A stretch of 10,865 nucleotides of DNA from positions 1-10,865 of the forward strand of contig JAATGI010000100.1 in the NCBI GenBank assembly GCA_015654725.1, in the 5' to 3' direction. Each line of letters starts with the position of its first letter. Position 1 is the stretch's first letter. The notes below the pieces were generated by a model, which was not told the origin of the DNA, did not search any database, and saw nothing but the letters and a program-made list of their open reading frames with translations. This DNA is from Rhodospirillales bacterium (GTDB lineage Bacteria; Pseudomonadota; Alphaproteobacteria; ATCC43930; CGMCC-115725). Positions 1 through 5,596 of this stretch are shown piece after piece. Position numbers and translations under genes: made by a program.

Positions 1-646
1 CGACGGCTGGGTTCTGCCCGAGCGGGAACGCACGGCGTTCGCCGCCGGCAATTACCATCGCGTGCCGCTCATGATCGGCGCGGTCGAATATGAGGGCGCG
101 TTTTTCATTCGCAACATCCCGATCAAGGACGTGGTCGGCTTCCGCACCTTCGTTCAGGCCGGCTTCGGCAAATGGGCCGAGGAAGCCATGACGCTCTATC
201 CCGCGCCAAGCGATGCCGAGGTGCCGAACGCGGTGGCGCTGTTGCTTGGCGATTTCATGGTCCATTGGAGCAACCGCGCGCTGTCGCGGCTTCATGCCAA
301 GCACGGGCAGCCGGCCTACCGTTATATCTTCACCCATCCGACCGGCGGCGACACCGAGCCGCCGACTCATGTCGAGGACGTGCCTTATATCTTCGGCGCG
401 CTGGATCAATCTTATTTCGGCCGCGAGCGGACGATCATCGACAAGGATCGGGCGCTGTCAGATCAAATGGGCCGTCTCTGGGTGCGGTTCGCCGCGACCG
501 GCGATCCGAACGGCGGCGGCGTCACCTGGCCCGCTTACGATGCGGCCCAGGACAATTATCTCGTGCTCGACGACAGCTTCGCGCCCGCCGCCGGCTGGCG
601 CGCCGAGCATCTCGACTTCCTCGAGCAGGTGCTGGCGACGGGGTGA
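1..646 (+). CDS. Type-B carboxylesterase/lipase, C-terminal part (5' end outside window)
   Basis: This is the C-terminal part of an alpha/beta-hydrolase of the carboxylesterase type B (cholinesterase-like) family, which cleaves carboxylic esters. The frame is open from base 2, so about 214 residues are visible and the start lies upstream; the GTG at 62 is internal. Two members of the expected Ser-Glu-His triad can be placed. The acid is Glu at 92-94 in VEYEGAFF, where cholinesterases have xxDEGxxF. The base is His at 368-370 in THVEDVPYIFG, which matches the family's H-x-x-(D/E)-x-P-(Y/F)-(V/I)-F-G. The nucleophile motif (GESAGG) would lie upstream. The late signature LWVRFAATGDPN...WPAY is typical of the family's last helices. 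The flavin reductase gene follows after 4 nt, suggesting one transcript. The substrate cannot be predicted. Confidence 0.92.
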   Translation, partial: DGWVLPERERTAFAAGNYHRVPLMIGAVEYEGAFFIRNIPIKDVVGFRTFVQAGFGKWAEEAMTLYPAPSDAEVPNAVALLLGDFMVHWSNRALSRLHAKHGQPAYRYIFTHPTGGDTEPPTHVEDVPYIFGALDQSYFGRERTIIDKDRALSDQMGRLWVRFAATGDPNGGGVTWPAYDAAQDNYLVLDDSFAPAAGWRAEHLDFLEQVLATG

Positions 647-650
647 GCGC

Positions 651-1154
651 ATGATCTCCGCGGAGCAATTCAGGCTCGGGATGCGGCGGCTCCCCGCTGC
701 GGTGACCCTGGTGACCTGCCGCCAGGACGAGAAATATCATGGCTTGACCGCGACCGCCGTGACCTCGCTGTCGGTCGAGCCGCCCTCGCTCCTCACCTGC
801 GTCAATCGCGAGGCCTCGGCCCATCGCGCCATCCTCGAATCCCGGTCCTTTTGCGTGAATGTGTTGCCGCACGACAAGGTCGAATTGGCGCGGCTGTTCG
901 CCTCGCGCAAGCCGGAGGACCGCGCGCGCCGTTTCACGTCGGACAAATGGATCGAACTCGCCACCGGCGCGCCGGTCTTGGATGACGCCATTGTCGCCTT
1001 CGATTGCACGCTCGATCAGGCCATCGTCTATGCCAGCCACTCGATCCTGATCGGCCAGGTGCAGGACATCAGGGTCGGCGATGCCCACAAGCACCTGATG
1101 TATCTCGAAGGCGAATTCGCCGATCTCGCCTTGACCGGCACGTTGCGGCGCTAA
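651..1154 (+). CDS. Flavin reductase-like (FMN-binding split-barrel) protein
   Basis: This 167-residue protein resembles the flavin reductase domain family (HpaC/RutF/SnaC-like). Such proteins use NAD(P)H to reduce FMN or FAD, usually for a partner monooxygenase. Visible family features are the N-terminal R-x-x-x-A-A-V-T-L-V-T strand (res 13-22), the flavin-binding block GLTATAVTSLS followed by EPPSLLTCVNR and a Ser/His-x-x-I segment (res 31-61), FCVNVL (67-72), and ASHSILIGQVQDI (128-140), which corresponds to the family's GDHTxFIGxV. Length is normal for a stand-alone reductase. The ATG at 651 gives the family-typical N-terminus and lies 4 nt after the esterase stop; GGGGTGA overlapping that stop could serve as the ribosome site. 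No partner oxygenase is in the window. The TAA stop overlaps the stop of the convergent kinase gene. Confidence 0.88.
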   Translation: MISAEQFRLGMRRLPAAVTLVTCRQDEKYHGLTATAVTSLSVEPPSLLTCVNREASAHRAILESRSFCVNVLPHDKVELARLFASRKPEDRARRFTSDKWIELATGAPVLDDAIVAFDCTLDQAIVYASHSILIGQVQDIRVGDAHKHLMYLEGEFADLALTGTLRR

Positions 1155-2620
1155 GCCGCGATGGATTCCTTGATACGGCGGTAGGCCGGCAAGGTCACGG
1201 TCACGGTCGTGCCGCGCCCCGGCGTGCTTTCGACCGACAAGGCGCCACCATGAAGCGCCGCCATCTTGGCCGCCAATGCCAGGCCCAGGCCGCTGCCCTC
1301 GTGTCGGCGGCGCAACGAGCCCTCGACCTGGAAGAACGGCTCCAGAATCTTTTGCAAATGTTCTTCGGCGATGCCGATGCCGTTGTCGCTGACCGTTATC
1401 GTGAAGCCCGCGCGCTCGTCGAAAGCGGCGCCGATCTCGATCCGGCCGCCCGGCGGCGTGAACTTCACCGCGTTCGACAATAGATTGATCGCGATCTGCT
1501 TGAGCCGCAGCGGATCGGCCATGACGGCCGGCATGCCCTGACCGATTCTCACCGTCAGCCGATGCCCGGCCTCCTGGGCCCGGTCGCGCACGAAACGGCA
1601 CGCCTGTTCGATCACGGCGCCGAGATCGACCGGTTCCTCGACCAGTTCGAGCTTGCCGGCCTCGGCCTTCGACAGGTCGAGAATGTCGGTGATGATGGCG
1701 AGCAGATGGGAGCCGCCGTCGCAAATATCTTGGGCGTAATCGCGATAATGCTCGTTGAGCGGCCCTTTGATCTGGCCGAGCATGGCCTGCGAGAAGCCGA
1801 TCACGGCGTTCAAGGGCGTGCGCAGCTCATGGCTCATATTGGCGAGGAATTCGGATTTGGAGCGGCTCGCGGCCTCGGCCTCGTCCCTGGCGGCGCGCGT
1901 CGCCTCGTAAACGGCCTCGCGTTCGTTCAACCGGTGGAAGTAGACGAGGGCGATGAACAGCCCGACGCCGTTCAGGATCAACAGCAGCGCCAGGCCGAGG
2001 CCGACGCTTTGCCAGAGATCGGCGCGCAGGAACGGCGCCGCCGGAACGTCGATCGAAAACGCGCCCATGACCTCGCCCAGACGCCATTGCGGCTGGTTGG
2101 GCTGCAGCGTGTTATGGCAACTGACGCAGCCTTGGTCGGTGGCGATGGACGGGTAAACGGTGCGGAACACGAAGCTGTTGCCGGCCATCAGGAAGCGCGA
2201 GACCGGCTTCGGCTGCGCGGTGTCGGCGAAGGTCTCGATGGTCGCGGCCATGGCCGCGTCCGCGGGCGGCGTCTTGATGGCGCGCCCGTCGCGGCCGACC
2301 CAGAGCAGCTTGAGCACGTCGTCGGAATCGCGCAGATGGTTGAAGATTTCAATGGAATGGGCGCGGAACGTCGCCGGAACGGGCGATGCGTTGTCGCCGA
2401 GATCCTCGCGAATGCGCGAATAGTTGCGCACGAAGGCATCGACCAATTGCAGCGCGGTGATCTTTTCCTCGCCCTTGGTGGCGATGTAATTGTTGAGGCT
2501 GAGTTGAAAAAAGCCGTAGCCGAAACCGGCGGAAATCACGGCGCAGACCAGCGCGAATCTGATGAAGGCCACGCCCGCGCGCGAGCGCAGGAAGCCACGA
2601 ATTTCCGTCCATTTCGCCAT
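1151..2620 (-). CDS. Membrane sensor histidine kinase with periplasmic c-heme (CXXCH) domain
   Basis: The protein has 489 residues from ATG 2620. An upstream in-frame GTG at 2632 would add four residues; neither start has a strong ribosome site. Domain order: a membrane helix (about res 15-38), a periplasmic region of about 165 residues ending in GCVSCHN (CXXCH at res 165-169), a second membrane helix (about 205-228), a short coiled coil, then the kinase core. The core has the H-box SHELRTPLNAVIGF (phospho-acceptor His264), N-box NLLSNAVKF (from 379), G1 DNGIGI (412-417), an F-box with EPFFQ, and G2 GSGLGL (442-447). The sensor part resembles the Tll0287-like/DUF3365 group, where CXXCH binds covalent heme, so a redox or gas/ligand signal is plausible but inferred. 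There is no fused receiver and no adjacent response regulator. It lies 62 nt downstream of recG in the same direction. Confidence 0.92.
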   Translation of the reverse strand: MAKWTEIRGFLRSRAGVAFIRFALVCAVISAGFGYGFFQLSLNNYIATKGEEKITALQLVDAFVRNYSRIREDLGDNASPVPATFRAHSIEIFNHLRDSDDVLKLLWVGRDGRAIKTPPADAAMAATIETFADTAQPKPVSRFLMAGNSFVFRTVYPSIATDQGCVSCHNTLQPNQPQWRLGEVMGAFSIDVPAAPFLRADLWQSVGLGLALLLILNGVGLFIALVYFHRLNEREAVYEATRAARDEAEAASRSKSEFLANMSHELRTPLNAVIGFSQAMLGQIKGPLNEHYRDYAQDICDGGSHLLAIITDILDLSKAEAGKLELVEEPVDLGAVIEQACRFVRDRAQEAGHRLTVRIGQGMPAVMADPLRLKQIAINLLSNAVKFTPPGGRIEIGAAFDERAGFTITVSDNGIGIAEEHLQKILEPFFQVEGSLRRRHEGSGLGLALAAKMAALHGGALSVESTPGRGTTVTVTLPAYRRIKESIAA

Positions 2621-2682
2621 GTTTGCTCGCACGACGAAGGTACGGGACTATTCGCTAAACTATGGTAAAGGCCGGTGCCGCC

Positions 2683-4764
2683 TTAGCCCGAGCGCAGATA
2701 GCCCACAGCGAGGTCGCGGGCGAAGAGATAGAGCAGAACCCGCGCGGCGGCGCCGCGCTCGTTGCTCAATTCGGGATCGCGCGCCAAGACGAGACGCGCG
2801 TCGTCGCGCGCCACCGGGATCAAATCGGCGTGAACGGCGAGATCGACGAGCCGCATCTCCGGCAATCCGCTTTGCCGCGTGCCTAAAACTTCGCCAGCGC
2901 CGCGCAAGCGCAAATCCTCGTCGGCGATGCGGAATCCGTCCTCGGTCTCGCGCAGGATCGCAAGCCGCTGCTTGGCGGTTTCGCTCAAGGGCGTCGTGTA
3001 CAGCAACAAGCAGGCCGAGGGCTTGGCGCCGCGCCCGATGCGCCCGCGCAGTTGATGGAGCTGCGCCAGCCCGAAGCGTTCGGCGTGCTCGACCACCATC
3101 ACGGTCGCGTCCGCGACATCGACGCCGACCTCGATCACCGTGGTGGCGACCAGAAGATCGATCCCGCCGGTGGCGAATTGCTCCATCGCGCGGTCGCGCT
3201 CGGCGCCCTTCATCCGGCCATGAACGAGGCCCACGCGCTCGCCGAACAGTTTTTTCAATTCGGCGAAACGCGCCTCGGCGGCGGCGAGCTCGATCAGTTC
3301 CGATTCAGCCACCAGCGGGCAAATCCAGTAGATCTTGGCGCCGGTCGAAAGCGCGCGCCGCGCCGCCTCGACCACTTCCGCGAAGCGGGACAGCGGGATG
3401 GTGCGGGTCGTCACCGGCTTGCGTCCCGCCGGCTTTTCGGTGAGGCGCGAGGAATCGAGATCGCCATAGGCGGTGAGCATGAGCGTGCGCGGGATCGGCG
3501 TCGCCGTCATGACGAGAATGTCGACGCCCTTGCCCTTGTTCGAGAGCGCGATGCGCTGCTCGACGCCGAAACGATGCTGTTCGTCGATGACGGCGAAGGC
3601 CAGATCCTTGAACGCGACCTCGGTTTGAAACAGCGCGTGGGTGCCGACCACGATGCCGATATCGCCCGAACCGAGGCGCAGCAGAATATCCTCGCGAACG
3701 CGGCCTTTTTCGCGGCCGGTCAGAAGCGCGATCTCGATGCCGGCCGGTGCCGCCAGCGCCGTAAGGGTGGCGTAATGCTGGCGCGCCAACAGTTCGGTCG
3801 GCGCCATCAGCGCCGCTTGCGCGCCGGCCTCGACGACATCGAGCATCGCCAACAGCGCCACCACCGTCTTGCCGCTGCCGACATCGCCTTGCAGCAGCCG
3901 CAGCATGCGGTTGGGCGCTGCCATGTCGCCCGCGATTTCGGCCAGCGCCTGGCGCTGCGAGTGCGTCAGCGAAAAGGGCAGGGCGGCCTGCACCTGCTTT
4001 CGCAACCGGCCCGGCACCTCGATGGCGCGGCCGGGGAGCCGCTTGGTGTGGGCGCGCACCAGCGCGATCGCGAGCTGATTGGCGAGAAGCTCGTCATAAG
4101 CGAGGCGCTGGCGCGCCGGCGTGGTCGGCGGAATATCCGCCTCGCTTTGCGGTGCATGCGCCGCCGTTACCGCCGCTTTCCAGCCCGGCCAATGGCGTTG
4201 CGCCATCAGGTGCGGATCGATCCATTCCGCCAATTCCGGCGCGCGACCGAGCGCGACGGCGATGCCCTTTTGCACGATGCGCAACGGCAGGCCGGCGGTC
4301 AGGCCATAGACCGGCTCGATCGGCGGCATTTGCTCGCGCGCCTCGGGCGCCACGACATGGTCGGGATGGGTGATCTGGATTTCGTTGTTGAAATGCTCGA
4401 CCGTGCCGCTGACGATCCGCGTCGAACCGACCGGCAACAGCCGCGTCAGGTAGTCGCCCTTGACGTGAAAATAGACCAGATGGAGGAAGCCGGTTTCGTC
4501 GCGGCAGCGCACGCGATAGGGCTGTTTCGGGTTATGCGGCTTGAGATGGGCCTCGATCTTGACGGTGAGGGTCGCGATCTGGCTCGGCTTGGCCTCGCGC
4601 ACCTTGGGCGCGTAGCGGCGGTCGATGATGCCGGTCGGCAGATGAAACAGAAGATCGGCGAGGTGCGGCCCGGCTAAATCCGCCAATAGCTTGCCGAAGC
4701 GCGGCCCGACGCCGGCGAGCGAGGTCACCGGCGCGAACAGCGGGAACAAAATTTCCGGGCGCAA
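2683..4764 (-). CDS. recG: ATP-dependent DNA helicase RecG
   Basis: RecG is a superfamily-2 double-strand DNA translocase that remodels stalled replication forks, Holliday junctions and R/D-loops. The 693 residues equal the usual family length. The N-terminal part contains the SLAGVGPRFGKLLADL helix-hairpin segment (15-30) and a wedge/OB-fold region (about 60-140). The helicase core carries Walker A GDVGSGKT (293-300), the Walker B variant DEQH (394-397), TATPIPRT (420-427), the TTVIEVGVDV block (541-550) and motif VI QLRGRIGR (571-578). The TRG motif region follows (GEVLGTRQSGLPEM, 624-637). The start is TTG at 4764, the first possible start after an in-frame TAG. It gives the typical RPxxLxPLFAPVTSL N-terminus; AGAAGGA lies only 1-2 nt before it, an unusually short spacing. 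Divergent from sdhE, as is common in alphaproteobacteria. Confidence 0.97.
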   Translation of the reverse strand: MRPEILFPLFAPVTSLAGVGPRFGKLLADLAGPHLADLLFHLPTGIIDRRYAPKVREAKPSQIATLTVKIEAHLKPHNPKQPYRVRCRDETGFLHLVYFHVKGDYLTRLLPVGSTRIVSGTVEHFNNEIQITHPDHVVAPEAREQMPPIEPVYGLTAGLPLRIVQKGIAVALGRAPELAEWIDPHLMAQRHWPGWKAAVTAAHAPQSEADIPPTTPARQRLAYDELLANQLAIALVRAHTKRLPGRAIEVPGRLRKQVQAALPFSLTHSQRQALAEIAGDMAAPNRMLRLLQGDVGSGKTVVALLAMLDVVEAGAQAALMAPTELLARQHYATLTALAAPAGIEIALLTGREKGRVREDILLRLGSGDIGIVVGTHALFQTEVAFKDLAFAVIDEQHRFGVEQRIALSNKGKGVDILVMTATPIPRTLMLTAYGDLDSSRLTEKPAGRKPVTTRTIPLSRFAEVVEAARRALSTGAKIYWICPLVAESELIELAAAEARFAELKKLFGERVGLVHGRMKGAERDRAMEQFATGGIDLLVATTVIEVGVDVADATVMVVEHAERFGLAQLHQLRGRIGRGAKPSACLLLYTTPLSETAKQRLAILRETEDGFRIADEDLRLRGAGEVLGTRQSGLPEMRLVDLAVHADLIPVARDDARLVLARDPELSNERGAAARVLLYLFARDLAVGYLRSG

Positions 4765-4777
4765 ATCCTTCTCGCGG

Positions 4778-4806
4778 TTGAGGCGGGCGCTGCGGCCCTC
4801 TATATC
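4778..4806 (+). promoter_or_regulatory. Candidate sigma-70-type promoter for sdhE
   Basis: In the 66-bp gap between the divergent recG and sdhE starts, TTGAGG (4778-4783) and TATATC (4801-4806) are separated by 17 bp. Each matches four of six consensus bases. Transcription would begin near 4813, leaving an 18-nt leader that contains the GGGAG ribosome site (4818-4822), 8 nt before the sdhE ATG. Assigned by eye only. Confidence 0.45.
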
Positions 4807-4830
4807 CTAGGCATCACGGGAGAGTACAGC

Positions 4831-5100
4831 ATGGGCGATCCGGCAACGGTCCGCCGCAAAAAACTGTTGTTCAGAAGCTGGCATCGCGGCACGCGCGAGA
4901 TGGATTTGCTGCTCGGCGCCTTCGCCGAGCGCCATCTCGCCGGGTTCGATTCGGCTCGGCTCGACCGTTACGAGGCGCTCTTGGAGATCGGCGACGCCGT
5001 TCTCTATGACTGGATTGTCGGCCGCGCCGCGCCGCCGCCGGAGCAGGAGTCCGACGTCCTGCGGCTGCTATTGGATTTTCGCTTGAAGACGAACGGATGA
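4831..5100 (+). CDS. sdhE: FAD assembly factor SdhE (succinate dehydrogenase flavinylation)
   Basis: This 89-residue protein belongs to the SdhE/YgfY/SDHAF2 (DUF339) family, which promotes covalent attachment of FAD to the SdhA subunit of succinate dehydrogenase in the cytoplasm. The diagnostic stretch KKLLFRSWHRGTREMDLLLG (res 10-29) contains the RGxxE motif (19-23) needed for flavinylation in characterised homologues. The rest is the expected all-helical small fold: LDRYEALLEIGDAVLYDWI (about 45-63), then a Pro-rich linker and a last helix. ATG 4831 has a good ribosome site (GGGAG, 8-nt spacing). Length is normal. The order recG (divergent) - sdhE - mfd is a known alphaproteobacterial arrangement. 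The next gene, mfd, starts 169 nt downstream beyond a repeat element and may be co-transcribed. Confidence 0.95.
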   Translation: MGDPATVRRKKLLFRSWHRGTREMDLLLGAFAERHLAGFDSARLDRYEALLEIGDAVLYDWIVGRAAPPPEQESDVLRLLLDFRLKTNG

Positions 5101-5116
5101 AGTTGGGAGGCAAAGA

Positions 5117-5267
5117 AATTGCCCCTCCCCCCTTGAGGGGGAGGGAGGACAAGCCGCAAAGCGGCTTGTCGGGTGGGGGGTGGAAGCCGCGCCAATACCC
5201 CCCTCCTGAAATCTCGCGCTATCGCGCTCGATTTCTGTCCTCCCCCTCAAGGGGGGAGGGGGGAATT
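5117..5267. repeat. 151-bp extragenic element of nested inverted repeats (REP/MITE-like)
   Basis: The outer arms 5117-5151 and 5236-5267 are imperfect inverted copies: both begin AATT followed by a C-rich run, CTTGAGGGGGAGG and then ACA when read inward. Each arm is itself a palindrome, CCTCCCCC/GGGGGAGG with a 5-nt loop (5124-5144 and 5239-5259). Inside lie a perfect 9-bp stem with an AAA loop (ACAAGCCGC/GCGGCTTGT, 5149-5169), a 7-bp stem (GGGGGGT 5175-5181 with ACCCCCC 5197-5203) and an imperfect hairpin closed by GAAATC/GATTTC (5208-5235). No coding capacity is visible. The element fills almost the whole sdhE-mfd gap and ends 2 nt before the mfd ATG, so its GGGGGGAGGGGGG end (5251-5263) also provides the mfd ribosome site. 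Similar C/G-rich palindromic intergenic repeats are frequent in alphaproteobacterial genomes; copy number cannot be judged from one window. Confidence 0.8.
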
Positions 5268-5269
5268 AT

Positions 5270-5530
5270 ATGATCGCGCTCGATCAATTCTTTGCCGCCG
5301 CCCAACCCGGCCGCATTACCATCGCGAGCGCGCCGGAGGGGCATGACGCCTTTGTGTTGGGTGGGCTGGTGGCGCGCGGCACGGTGCCCCTGCTGCTCCA
5401 TATCGGCACCGACGACGCGCGCATGGCGCGGCTCGCGGCGGCGCTCGCCTTCTACCATCCTGGGCTGGAGGTCCTGACCTTTCCCGCCTGGGATTGCCTG
5501 CCTTACGACCGGGTCTCGCCCAGTCCCTAA
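5270..5530 (+). CDS. mfd: Mfd N-terminal fragment up to the premature stop
   Basis: Taken literally, translation from ATG 5270 gives 86 residues. They begin MIALDQFFAAAQ and end with FPAWDCLPYDRVSPSP, which is the start of the Mfd UvrB-homology region. The ribosome site is the G-rich end of the upstream repeat (GGAGG at 5255-5259). The fragment has no helicase or UvrA-binding segment and is unlikely to function alone. Confidence 0.6.
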   Translation: MIALDQFFAAAQPGRITIASAPEGHDAFVLGGLVARGTVPLLLHIGTDDARMARLAAALAFYHPGLEVLTFPAWDCLPYDRVSPSP

Positions 5531-5596
5531 ATCGTCAGCCGCCGCATCGACACGCTGACCCGGCTCGCCGCGGCCAAGCCGGGCGGGCGCCGGATC

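Noticed and set aside
522..1724. 400-codon - strand open frame across the esterase, flavin reductase and kinase
   Set aside because: It crosses three recognised genes in the wrong frame and shows no domain.
1562..2668. 368-codon + strand open frame opposite the histidine kinase
   Set aside because: Its composition is that of an antisense shadow; the - strand kinase has all H, N, G1, F and G2 motifs.
2621..2682. Promoter or terminator between recG and the histidine kinase
   Set aside because: The 62-bp gap shows only weak A/T-rich hexamers (around 2645-2668) and no clear hairpin with a T-run, so nothing could be assigned.
3052..4677. 541-codon + strand open frame opposite recG
   Set aside because: It has the same shadow character (Arg/Asp/His/Gln-rich, no domains) and lies fully within well-recognised recG.
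5117..5267. CRISPR array or small-RNA gene in the sdhE-mfd gap
   Set aside because: The repeats are inverted, not regularly spaced direct repeats, and there is no independent promoter plus terminator pattern to support an RNA gene.
5528..5530. Stop-codon reassignment or programmed read-through at the mfd TAA
   Set aside because: TAA is the normal terminal codon of recG, the flavin reductase, mfd, the FrnE-like and the CHAD genes in this window, and no other gene here contains an internal TAA. No special read-through context is evident (CCC TAA ATC).
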